From positions 6,022,001-6,086,000 of the forward strand of contig NZ_CP130886.1 of assembly GCF_030622045.1 (NCBI RefSeq): a stretch of DNA of 64,000 bases, in the 5' to 3' direction. The position numbers were made by a program, and so were the translations under genes. Shown here piece by piece: positions 7,411-14,303 of the stretch (position 1 is the stretch's first letter; the number at the start of each line of letters is the position of its first letter). Source of the DNA: Planctellipticum variicoloris (GTDB lineage Bacteria; Planctomycetota; Planctomycetia; Planctomycetales; Planctomycetaceae). The notes below the pieces were generated by a model, which was not told where the DNA came from, ran no database searches, and was given only the letters and a program-made list of their open reading frames with translations.

Positions 7411-7764
7411 ATGCCCATCACCACCGCCGATATCGCACAGATTCTCGCCGACTGGGGCGAACCGGTCACGCATCGCACCGTCGTCGCCACGTTCGATCCC
7501 GACACGCAGTCCGTCAGCGAGGCCACGACGGACGTCGCGCTGACGGCTCTCGTCACCACGGCCGAACTACGCCCCTCACCCGGCGCCGCCGGTCACGCCA
7601 GCACCGAGCTGCGCAACTTCCGCATGGCCAGCACAGACCTCCCGGCGTTGCCCGCCGGCGCAGTCCGCCGCCTGGTCCATGACGGCCGGGAATACGACGT
7701 CCTCGAAGTCGACCACAACGACGCCACCGGCATCACGCGCCTGACGGGGCAGCGGCGCACGTAG
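7411..7764 (+). CDS. Putative head-tail connector protein
   Basis: A 117-residue, beta-rich protein. The end (AVRRLVHDGREYDVLEVDHN, about residues 86-105) has the 'V...G..Y.V..V......G...L' pattern seen in phage head-tail adaptor/stopper proteins such as lambda gpFII-like or SPP1 gp16-like families. It lies directly before a gp10-like tail-completion gene, which agrees. The stop TAG (7762-7764) is the first bases of a family A palindromic element, so the repeat overlaps the gene end. Function is inferred from pattern and order. Confidence 0.5.
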   Translation: MPITTADIAQILADWGEPVTHRTVVATFDPDTQSVSEATTDVALTALVTTAELRPSPGAAGHASTELRNFRMASTDLPALPAGAVRRLVHDGREYDVLEVDHNDATGITRLTGQRRT

Positions 7765-7830
7765 GGCAGGCTCCCGCCTGCCGAAATGTGGCAACGAACA
7801 TCCAGATCGGCAGGCCGGAGCCTGCCCTAC
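7760..7830. repeat. Palindromic element family A, complete copy
   Basis: Arms CGTAGGGCAGGCTCCCGCCT and the matching AGGCCGGAGCCTGCCCTAC enclose about 30 nt. The same element occurs at 1802-1884 and, with a degraded left arm, at about 173-256. This copy overlaps the stop codon of the upstream gene and ends 18 bp before the next start. Confidence 0.85.
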
Positions 7831-7848
7831 AGATTCAAAGACCTCCTC

Positions 7849-8313
7849 ATGGCTCAAATCCTCTGGCAACTCGAAGTCGACGACGCCGGCCTGCGGCAGC
7901 GACTCAATCAATGGAGCGGCCGGGCGACCGCCGCACCTGGCAACGCCGTCCAGCAGGCCGGCGTTGCGCTGCTGCAGAACATCATCGCGGCGAATCCGGT
8001 CGACTCGGGACGCTCCCGCAGCGCCTGGGTCGCAGCCCTCGAAGACCTCGGGGGTTCTCCTCCAGGGGGCTGGGAAGGCAGTCATCCCGACCCTGCCGCC
8101 ATTGCCGACGGCGCTTCGCTTGGCAGCGCCGAGTTCTCCGACAACGGCACACACGCCGAAGTCTCATTCTTCAACGGTGTCGACTACATCGATCTCCTCG
8201 AATACGGAGACATCGGCCGCAGGCCGCGCGCAATGGTCCGCCGCAACCTCCCGGCGGCACTCGCGGAGCTGGCAGCGAGACTGCTGGAAGGAATGGACCG
8301 AGCGGAAAGCTGA
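7849..8313 (+). CDS. HK97 gp10-like tail completion protein
   Basis: A 154-residue protein matching the HK97 gp10 pattern. ALLQNIIAANPVDSGRSRSAWVAAL (about residues 41-65) corresponds to the family's 'PvdTGrLR.S' motif. The later GVDYIDLLEYGDIGRRPRAMVRRNLP (about 109-134) corresponds to 'YA.y.EyGT...pa.pF'. Such proteins sit at the head-tail junction. The start at 7849 is preferred because upstream codons lie in the family A palindrome. The context CCTCCTC before ATG shows no Shine-Dalgarno. Confidence 0.7.
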   Translation: MAQILWQLEVDDAGLRQRLNQWSGRATAAPGNAVQQAGVALLQNIIAANPVDSGRSRSAWVAALEDLGGSPPGGWEGSHPDPAAIADGASLGSAEFSDNGTHAEVSFFNGVDYIDLLEYGDIGRRPRAMVRRNLPAALAELAARLLEGMDRAES

Positions 8314-8490
8314 AAGCGGAGGGCTCAAAGCCGTAGAAGAGGGCTGATCGCCGATCGCGTATCGCTCATCGCCAGTCACAAAGCCCCGTCGCTACGCAAT
8401 CTCCGACTGACAGCTCTTGGCTCTCCTTCGAAATTCTTCCTCTGGCTTTCCGCTCTCAGCTTTCAGCTTTCCGCCTCACCGAGTCCCGCC
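8314..8490. repeat. Heptamer spacer (GATCGCC, TTTCAGC arrays)
   Basis: No gene is seen here. An AGCTGAAAGCGGAG-type 7-nt array follows the stop. Next comes TGATCGCCGATCGCG with further 7-nt units (about 8344-8374). Finally a TCTCAGCTTTCAGCTTTCCGC array (about 8448-8476) is close to the reverse complement of the first. The next ATG follows CCCGCC. Confidence 0.75.
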
Positions 8491-8946
8491 ATGCCCCACC
8501 TCTCCACACGCGACATCGCCACCAGCGTCTGCCGGCACTGGAGCGACGCGATGACCTCCGACATCGTCACGATCTATCCGGGAATCGACGCCGGAACCGA
8601 AACGCTCACCGAGTGGTTCGAACTCTGGGTCGACGCCTGGTCGACGCGAACTCAACGGACCGGCGCGCCGGAGAGCTGGGACGTCTCCGTCAGCGTGCAT
8701 GGCTTCACCAAACCGGGCCTCGACGCCGGCCGCGTGCAGGATCTCGCCGAGACCGCCCGGCGAATCCTGGCCGCGGCCCTGATCCCCGTCCGCGCAACCT
8801 CCGCCGATCCCCTGCTCGGCTACCTGCAACTGCAGGAGCCGGAAATCCTCGACCTCTCCCGAGGCCATCGCGAACGCCGCCACAGCTCGCTCAGGCACGC
8901 GCTCGTCCGCTGCCGCGGAGTGGCTCAAACAGTCGTTGATGGTTGA
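8491..8946 (+). CDS. Putative tail terminator / minor tail protein
   Basis: A 151-residue soluble protein located between the gp10-like gene and the tail tube gene, where tail terminator proteins are usually encoded. The middle (WDVSVSVHGFTKPGLDAGRVQDLAETARRIL, about residues 71-101) has the alternating beta then helix pattern of that family, but no diagnostic motif is visible. The last residues (GVAQTVVDG) and the stop are made by the GTTGATG heptamer repeat, so the C-terminus may have been truncated or remodelled by the repeat. Low-specificity call. Confidence 0.45.
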   Translation: MPHLSTRDIATSVCRHWSDAMTSDIVTIYPGIDAGTETLTEWFELWVDAWSTRTQRTGAPESWDVSVSVHGFTKPGLDAGRVQDLAETARRILAAALIPVRATSADPLLGYLQLQEPEILDLSRGHRERRHSSLRHALVRCRGVAQTVVDG

Positions 8947-9033
8947 TCGTCGATCGTTGATGGCCGGAAGAATCCAAACCGCCTGCTTCTCCCGTCTGCG
9001 ATACCCGAATCCCGATACCCGTCTTCTCCTCAC
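8947..9033. repeat. Heptamer spacer interrupted by IS630 element
   Basis: GTTGATCGTCGATCGTTGATG repeats continue past the stop, followed by an ACCCGAATCCCGATACCC array (about 9002-9020) and CTCCTCAC. The IS begins at the TA that follows. Joining the two flanks across the IS restores a continuous CACTAGC/CACCAGT/CACTATC array, so the insertion is later than the repeat. Confidence 0.8.
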
Positions 9034-10224
9034 TAAATCACCGGCCACGAATGTGAGGCGCGCGGCAGAGCGGAGGGATTGCAGTGGAAACGAGATGGGG
9101 AACCCTTACCTTGGAGGTATCACAACTCCAAACCAAGGAAGGAGTTCCCCATGGAAGGCATTCTTTCACCCCGGGCGGAGCGCGCCAAGCAGCGGTTGTC
9201 CGAGCAGTTGAAGTTTCTGAAGGACGCCGGGCTGAGAACGCGGTATCTGATCGTGATCCATCGACTGGAAGGACGTTCTCCCACCTGGATTGCCCGCTCG
9301 CTCAAGGTCGGTCGCAGCACCGTGTATCGGACCGAGCAGCGTTACGGGAAGGACGGCGAGATCGGTTTGTTCGACCGGCGGGGCGGCAACGGGCCACGGA
9401 AACTGACCGAGGAGTACCTGACGCAGTTGCGGGAGGTCGTGGCCGGCGATCCGCTGCAGGACGGCTGGAAGCGGCCGACCTGGACGCGGGAGATGCTGAT
9501 CACAACGCTCCGTCGACGGACGAGTGTGAAGATCAGCCTGTCGACGATGAGCCGGGCCTTGCGGCTGATCGGGGCGCGGCGCGGACGACCGAAGCCAACG
9601 GTCGAGTGTCCGTGGCCGGAGGCCGAAAAACAGCAGTGTCTGGAGCAGATCGAGGAACTGGTGGCGCATCTGCCGACGGGCGAAGTGGCGGTCTGGGAGG
9701 ACGAGATCGACATCCATCTCAATCCGAAGATCGGCGAGGACTGGATGCTCCGCGGGCAGCAGAAACAGGTTCTCACGCCGGGGAAGAACGAGAAGCGTTA
9801 CCTGGCGGGGGCTCAGGATGCGCGGACGAAGGAGTTGATCGCGATCGAAGGCGACCGGAAGGACACGGCGTTGTTCGTACTGCTGCTGTGGGAGCTGACG
9901 CAGCGCTATCCGCAGGCGAAGAAGATCCATGTCGTCCTGGACAACTACGCGATCCATACGACCCGACTGGTGCGGGAGAGTCTGGCGACGCCGCTGGGGC
10001 GCAGGCTGCGCCTGCACTTCCTGCCGCCGTACTGTCCGGATCACAACCGGATCGAACGAACGTGGGAGGACTTACACGCCAACGTGACACGGAACCACAA
10101 ATGCTCGACGATGCCGCAACTGATGCGAAACGTCCGCTCCTACATCCGCCGACACAACCACCGGCGACCGGCGGCGCTGTAGGAACGACCATCGAAGTGT
10201 TTCAGAATCGTGGCCGGTGATTTA
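9034..10224. mobile_element. IS630-family insertion sequence
   Basis: The element is bounded by 17-bp perfect inverted repeats, TAAATCACCGGCCACGA at 9034-9050 and its reverse complement at 10208-10224. Each includes the terminal TA, which is the target dinucleotide duplicated by IS630/Tc1-type transposases. One intact DDE transposase gene lies inside. It has inserted into a 7-nt repeat spacer between a tail terminator-like gene and the tail tube gene, so no structural gene is broken. Confidence 0.93.
9151..10182 (+). CDS. IS630 family transposase
   Basis: A 343-residue transposase. An N-terminal helix-turn-helix (RSPTWIARSLKVGRSTVYRT, about residues 42-61) is followed by a second HTH-like segment and the DDE_3 domain. 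Candidate catalytic residues are D184 in WEDEID, D264 in VVLDNYAIH and E302 in PDHNRIERTW, the normal order and spacing of IS630. The ATG at 9151 has a good Shine-Dalgarno (AAGGAAGGAG), unlike every neighbouring phage-type gene, which marks it as foreign to the module. No frameshift is needed, so it may be active. Confidence 0.93.
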   Translation: MEGILSPRAERAKQRLSEQLKFLKDAGLRTRYLIVIHRLEGRSPTWIARSLKVGRSTVYRTEQRYGKDGEIGLFDRRGGNGPRKLTEEYLTQLREVVAGDPLQDGWKRPTWTREMLITTLRRRTSVKISLSTMSRALRLIGARRGRPKPTVECPWPEAEKQQCLEQIEELVAHLPTGEVAVWEDEIDIHLNPKIGEDWMLRGQQKQVLTPGKNEKRYLAGAQDARTKELIAIEGDRKDTALFVLLLWELTQRYPQAKKIHVVLDNYAIHTTRLVRESLATPLGRRLRLHFLPPYCPDHNRIERTWEDLHANVTRNHKCSTMPQLMRNVRSYIRRHNHRRPAAL

Positions 10225-10266
10225 GCCACCAGTCACTATCCACTAGCCACTTCTTCGAGGCCCCCC

Positions 10267-10776
10267 ATGTCCGTCACCAACCTCGTCCGCAATCTCCGCG
10301 ATGGCGAGCTCGTCATCAAAGATGGCACGAGTCCCACGCCCCTTGCCCTCACGGTCCTCCTCGACGAGGGAGACCTGTCGTGGACGCAGCGGTCGCGGAC
10401 CATCGAGATCAAAGACCGCGGCTCCATCGCCGCCGGACATACCCGTCGCGGCGACGAAGAGTCCGTGGCGATCTCCTTCACGGCGAAATGGACTCAGCTC
10501 GTCGGCAAATCAGCCAATGCCGCCGATCCCCTGCAGCTCTACGAACTCCTCACCTTCGCCGCCGGAACCGGCGCCGTCAGCACGTCCCAGGCCGGCGAGC
10601 AGCAGACGCTGAAGTTCGAATTCACCGTCCGCGACCCGGCGAACGTCGCCCACGAAAAGATCACCTTCGCCAAGGTCTACCGCGAAGCCCTGACGCTGCG
10701 TGAAGGAGACGACGGCAACGTGATCGCCTTCACCGGCCGCGACTTCGAAGCGGCGCCGGCAGTCACGAGGAGTTGA
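10267..10776 (+). CDS. Major tail tube protein (putative)
   Basis: A 169-residue protein with the size and strand pattern of phage tail tube proteins. It starts VTNLVRNLRDGELVIKDG and has repeated beta strands with 'GDLSWTQRSRTIEIKDRG' (about residues 36-53) and 'EFTVRDPANVAHEKITFAKVYRE' (about 118-140). It lies directly before the tape measure-like gene. The ATG at 10267 follows GAGGCCCCCC; an upstream in-frame ATG at 10210 is inside the IS terminal repeat and is rejected. Function rests on gene order and overall character. Confidence 0.6.
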   Translation: MSVTNLVRNLRDGELVIKDGTSPTPLALTVLLDEGDLSWTQRSRTIEIKDRGSIAAGHTRRGDEESVAISFTAKWTQLVGKSANAADPLQLYELLTFAAGTGAVSTSQAGEQQTLKFEFTVRDPANVAHEKITFAKVYREALTLREGDDGNVIAFTGRDFEAAPAVTRS

Positions 10777-10893
10777 GTGCGGAGAGTTGAGAGTTGAGAG
10801 AGAGGAACCGGTCAAAGTTGGCGTTCTCTCTCAACTGACCACTGACCACTGACAAAGAACCACCGTCAGCCACCTACTCCCAGCGAGCCCCCC
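10777..10893. repeat. Heptamer spacer (GTTGAGA, ACTGACC arrays)
   Basis: No gene is seen here. A GAGAGTTGAGAGTTGAGAG array follows the stop. CAACTGACCACTGACCACTGAC 7-nt repeats lie at about 10830-10853. The next ATG follows GCGAGCCCCCC. Confidence 0.75.
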
Positions 10894-11604
10894 ATGTCCT
10901 CCTTCTCCGAATCCCTCACCGTCACGCTGACCGCCGACAGTTCCGCGCTCCAGAGCGAGCTCCAGAACGTCGTCAGTCAGCTCGACACTCTCAAGTCCCG
11001 CGTCCAGAGCGTCCAGCAGGGATTTCAGCAGGCCGGTTCTGCGGCGAACGGCCTCGGGGCCGCCGTCGGACCGGTGCAGAACCTCGGCCGGGCGCTGCAG
11101 CAGGTCGCCGGGCAGGTCGACGCCTTGAGCCACATGTCGATCTCGCTCAACGTGACGCCCGCTCTCAACGCCCTCAACATGCTCAGTCAGGCCATCGCTC
11201 AGGTCGCGGCCCAGTTCCAATCGCTCGCCGTCCCCATGGCGCCGGGCATTCCCTTCGGCGGACCGCTGCCCGGACCGCGCAGCCCGGTCGAAGGTTACGC
11301 CCGCGGCGGCCTGGTCGGCGGACTTCCCGGCATCGACCGCGTCCCGGCGTGGCTCTCCGCCGGCGAGTTCGTCCTGCGCCCGGCGGCGGTCGAACAGCTT
11401 GGCGTCGCCTTCCTGCAGGCCCTCAACGACCGCCCGCAAGGCTTCCGCCGCGGCGATCTGCCCCAGTCCGGCGGCGCCGACAGCGCCAGCGTCACCAACC
11501 ACTTCGGCGGCATCACCGTGCAGGTCCAGACCGCAACAGACGTCAGCCACGTCCTCGACGCGCTCGCGCAGGAACAGTCCCGCCTGGCCACGCGGCGGGG
11601 TTGA
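10894..11604 (+). CDS. Very short tape measure-like protein
   Basis: A 236-residue protein. The N-terminal half is a helical, Gln/Ala-rich coiled coil (QSELQNVVSQLDTLKSRVQS, then QQGFQQAGSA). The C-terminal half has GYARGGLVGGLPGIDRVPAWLSAGEFVLRPAAV (about residues 129-161), the hallmark 'GG.V.G....D.vpa.Ls.GEfV....A' motif found near the ends of tape measure proteins. Tape measures set tail length and are normally 600 residues or more, so a 236-residue version predicts a very short tail, as in gene transfer agents or degraded modules. No transmembrane segment is clear. Start follows C6. Confidence 0.65.
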   Translation: MSSFSESLTVTLTADSSALQSELQNVVSQLDTLKSRVQSVQQGFQQAGSAANGLGAAVGPVQNLGRALQQVAGQVDALSHMSISLNVTPALNALNMLSQAIAQVAAQFQSLAVPMAPGIPFGGPLPGPRSPVEGYARGGLVGGLPGIDRVPAWLSAGEFVLRPAAVEQLGVAFLQALNDRPQGFRRGDLPQSGGADSASVTNHFGGITVQVQTATDVSHVLDALAQEQSRLATRRG

Positions 11605-11768
11605 GCGAGTAGCGAATAGCGAGTAGCGAATAGCGAGTAGCCAGAGAAGAGGCTCATCGCTTATCGCCGGAGAATGACGTTGGCCTGGCCTCGTCTTCTC
11701 TGCGAAGCCCGATACCCGAAGCCCGACTCTTCCCACCCACTCACCACCATCCACTCTCGGGTCCCCCC
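11605..11768. repeat. Heptamer spacer (GCGAATA, ACCCGAA arrays)
   Basis: No gene is seen here. A GCGAGTAGCGAATAGCGAG array (about 11606-11642) carries TAG once per 7 nt and therefore in all three frames. After a short unique part, GAAGCCCGATACCCGAAGCCC (about 11703-11728) and CCACCCACTCACCACCATCC repeats lead to C6 and the next ATG. Confidence 0.75.
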
Positions 11769-12218
11769 ATGTTCCGCTTCAAACCCGCCATCTGGCGCGC
11801 TTCCGTCCTGTTCGAATTCCCCCGGCCGGTCCCGGTTCTGAAGATCCAGGAATCGTGGGACGTCGAACGCTTCAAGGTCCCGCTGCAGGATGGCGACCGC
11901 TGGGTGGGCCACTCGCGCAACGGCGTCGAGATCGCGCTGCAGGGTCAGGTCGGCAGCCAGGCCGGGACGCTCAAACTGACCGAGGAAGAGATGTTCGCCG
12001 CGATCGAAGCTCTGCGAACCGCGCTGCACGTCGGCCCCAACGACGACCGCTACGCATTCTTCCTGTTCCACGACGACGCCAGTTCCACCTATCGCCACTT
12101 CCGCAACTGCTCGACAGTCCGCCTCGACTACGACCTGTCGAACGAGAAGCTCTACACCTACTCGGCCGTCATCCACGCCGAAGACCCGGTCCTCTACACA
12201 ACCGCCCCCGACGCGTGA
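11769..12218 (+). CDS. Phage distal tail-like protein
   Basis: A 149-residue protein encoded between the tape measure-like gene and the large hub-like gene, the usual place of a distal tail or minor tail protein. It contains PRPVPVLKIQESWDVERFKVPLQDG (about residues 18-42) and a Tyr-rich C-terminal half (DRYAFFLFHDDASSTYRHFR, about 95-114). No family-specific motif is obvious. No signal peptide or membrane segment. ATG 11769 follows C6 with no Shine-Dalgarno. The role is inferred from position. Confidence 0.5.
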   Translation: MFRFKPAIWRASVLFEFPRPVPVLKIQESWDVERFKVPLQDGDRWVGHSRNGVEIALQGQVGSQAGTLKLTEEEMFAAIEALRTALHVGPNDDRYAFFLFHDDASSTYRHFRNCSTVRLDYDLSNEKLYTYSAVIHAEDPVLYTTAPDA

Positions 12219-12354
12219 TTTCGTTGAGCGTTGAGGGTTGAGCGTCGAGAAAGCGCGACGACTGTCGGCATTTCTTTCGACATTCCGCCTTCGACATTCG
12301 TCATTTCTTCGTCCGGCTTTCCGCTTTCTGCTTTCCGCTTCCGGAGCCTCTCCC
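12219..12354. repeat. Heptamer spacer (CGTTGAG, CTTTCCG arrays)
   Basis: No gene is seen here. A TCGTTGAGCGTTGAGGGTTG array follows the stop. Then come CGACATTCCGCCTTCGACATT units and a GGCTTTCCGCTTTCTGCTTT array (about 12315-12341), all with 7-nt spacing. Confidence 0.75.
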
Positions 12355-14097
12355 ATGCCCTACCGCCGACGCATCCTCCGTTTCGGAGCCGACCCGGCGG
12401 ACCTGCAGGGGACGCTCTCCGACGACGCCGTCGCCGGTTGCTGGTTCGAACTGCTCCGCCAGGGAGGCTGCGGCGCCGGCGAAGTCCAGTTGCGGACCTC
12501 GTTCGCCGACCGGCATGTCGTCGCAGTCGGCGAGTGGATCGCCTTCGAGTTCGACGACGGCGAACGCTGGTACCTGGGCCGCGTGGAATCGCGCAGCGCC
12601 GACAGCGCCGCCGGCATCACCCTGCAGCTCGAAGGCATGGCCGTCGAACTGGGCGAAGTCTTCCCCGGCGGCTTCGGCCTGACCGCGGACGGCCGCAAAC
12701 CGCACCGCTACGGCGTCACCGACGGCTTCGTCGGCGATCCGGACTACGCCCAGGAGTCGGTCGATATTGTGACCCGCCCCGAAGACCTGGTCCGGCAGAT
12801 GCTGACCCAGTACGTCGCCGGCGCGACGCATATCAACGTCGATCCGGCCCGTATCGAGGACCAGACGCAAGCCGTCACGCTGGAGAGCGCCAAGTTCCAC
12901 GGCGAAGAGTCGGTCCGGTCGATCCTCAAAGAAGTCGGACTGCGGGCTGGCAACGTCCCCTGGGGCGTCGATGAAACCGGCAAGTTCTTCTTCCTTGAGC
13001 CGCGAACCGCCTTGGCGGCGACCTGGCGCGAAGGTCGGGATCCGGTCCGGTTCCGCGAGACTTCCGACCGCAGCCTGCTCTACAATCGCCTCCTGCTGAC
13101 GGGCGGTTACATCTACGATCAGCAAGTCTCCAGCGGCATCCGCAGAAGCTTCCGCTGGCGCGGCAACTACCTTCAGCCGGCGAGCCGGGCGTTGTATGGC
13201 GAACGCCGCATTCGCGTCTGGACGCCCTGGATTCGGACCGCCGCCGACTCGCGGGCCTTTGCGCAGGCGTTCTTTGCGACCTACGCGACGCCTTCGATGA
13301 ATTACGAGCTCGACGTACCGGATCGAGACGAGCTCGTCAAACCGTGGGAGGGTGTCGTCCGCCTGGAAGACCGGACCGGAGCCGAGCTCCTCACCGCGGC
13401 GGTCACGACGCTTCGCGTCCAGTTCGATCATCGCCCCCGGTTCCGGCTGCAGCTCGGGCTGGAAGATCCGCACACGCACTGGCCGGAACCGCCGCACGAT
13501 GAACGCTGGCCCGAGGGCTCGACCGCCGTCTCGGGCTGGGGTGGAGGCGATGTCTCGCTGCCAAGCGGCGGAGGAGGGGGCGGCGGAGGAGGAGGCGGAG
13601 GTCACTCGACCAGCCTCGGCGATGTCGACTCCTCGGGGCCGCCGGTTTCGTCGGGGCTGACTTCCAGCCAGTTCACCTCCGATGATCTCCCCACGTCCGG
13701 TGACAGCTCGTTCCTCGCGTCAGACCCGTCGTCGGGCGGGACCGATCCGGCCACCACGTCGACCGACGGAACCGAAACCAGCGAGTCGGGGGGTGGGACA
13801 GGGAGCGATCCGGGTTCGACCGCGGGCGGAACGTCGGGCCAAAGCTCCGGTCCCGCCGGGTCTGGAAGTTCGCAAGCCGGCAGCACCGCCGGCGGCGACT
13901 CGAACAGTTCGGGCGCAGGCTCGAATGCCACATCGGTTTCTGGCGGCGGGGAAACGACGCTGACCGGCACATTGAGCGGAGGTACGCAGTCCGACTGGCC
14001 CTCGGGCACGACAGGCGGCGGTACAACCAGCCAACCTCCCGGCGCCTCCTCAGGAGCCGCCAGCGGCGAATCGAACTGGGGCACATCGTCAGCGTGA
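12355..14097 (+). CDS. Tail hub / baseplate-like protein with Gly/Ser-rich C-terminal tail
   Basis: A 580-residue protein. Residues 1-395 are a folded, beta-rich region with several Trp and Arg residues (GEWIAFEFDDGERWYLGRVESRS, about 59-81; PSMNYELDVPDRDELVKPWEGVVRLEDRTGAELL, about 314-347), resembling tail hub or late-control D-like proteins that cap the tail. From about residue 403 the chain begins with a run of 12 Gly and continues for roughly 175 residues of almost only G, S, T, D, P and E, a disordered, possibly glycosylated tail. Three glycan-related genes follow. ATG 12355 is preferred over 12238 because upstream codons are repeat-derived. Confidence 0.55.
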   Translation: MPYRRRILRFGADPADLQGTLSDDAVAGCWFELLRQGGCGAGEVQLRTSFADRHVVAVGEWIAFEFDDGERWYLGRVESRSADSAAGITLQLEGMAVELGEVFPGGFGLTADGRKPHRYGVTDGFVGDPDYAQESVDIVTRPEDLVRQMLTQYVAGATHINVDPARIEDQTQAVTLESAKFHGEESVRSILKEVGLRAGNVPWGVDETGKFFFLEPRTALAATWREGRDPVRFRETSDRSLLYNRLLLTGGYIYDQQVSSGIRRSFRWRGNYLQPASRALYGERRIRVWTPWIRTAADSRAFAQAFFATYATPSMNYELDVPDRDELVKPWEGVVRLEDRTGAELLTAAVTTLRVQFDHRPRFRLQLGLEDPHTHWPEPPHDERWPEGSTAVSGWGGGDVSLPSGGGGGGGGGGGGHSTSLGDVDSSGPPVSSGLTSSQFTSDDLPTSGDSSFLASDPSSGGTDPATTSTDGTETSESGGGTGSDPGSTAGGTSGQSSGPAGSGSSQAGSTAGGDSNSSGAGSNATSVSGGGETTLTGTLSGGTQSDWPSGTTGGGTTSQPPGASSGAASGESNWGTSSA

Positions 14098-14142
14098 GAA
14101 GCGAAATCACCGGCATCGATTCTGAAACTGTGCGTCTTCTGG

Positions 14143-14186
14143 TCCTGTCCCCTCTCCCGCTGTCTTCAGTGGGAGAGGGGACAGGA
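14143..14186. terminator. Strong 16-bp hairpin after tail module
   Basis: TCCTGTCCCCTCTCCC (14143-14158) and GGGAGAGGGGACAGGA (14171-14186) are perfect reverse complements around a 12-nt loop. No U-run follows. It lies 45 bp downstream of the hub gene and could terminate or protect the transcript. It could also be another repeat family. The rest of 14098-14303 holds CCACTCG and ACCCGAG 7-nt repeats and no gene. Confidence 0.6.
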
Positions 14187-14303
14187 TGTCGCACTCGATG
14201 CCTTCCACTCGCCACTCCTTCGTCTTCCCTGGCCACCAGCCACTAATCACTAACCACTCTCTTCTCTGCGATACCCGAGACCCGAATCCCGAGACCCGAA
14301 TCC

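Noticed and set aside
9084-10220. A 378-codon frame overlapping the transposase in another phase.
   Set aside because: The 9151 frame has the DDE catalytic residues, the helix-turn-helix and a good Shine-Dalgarno; the other frame has none and is Arg/Ala/Gly-rich.
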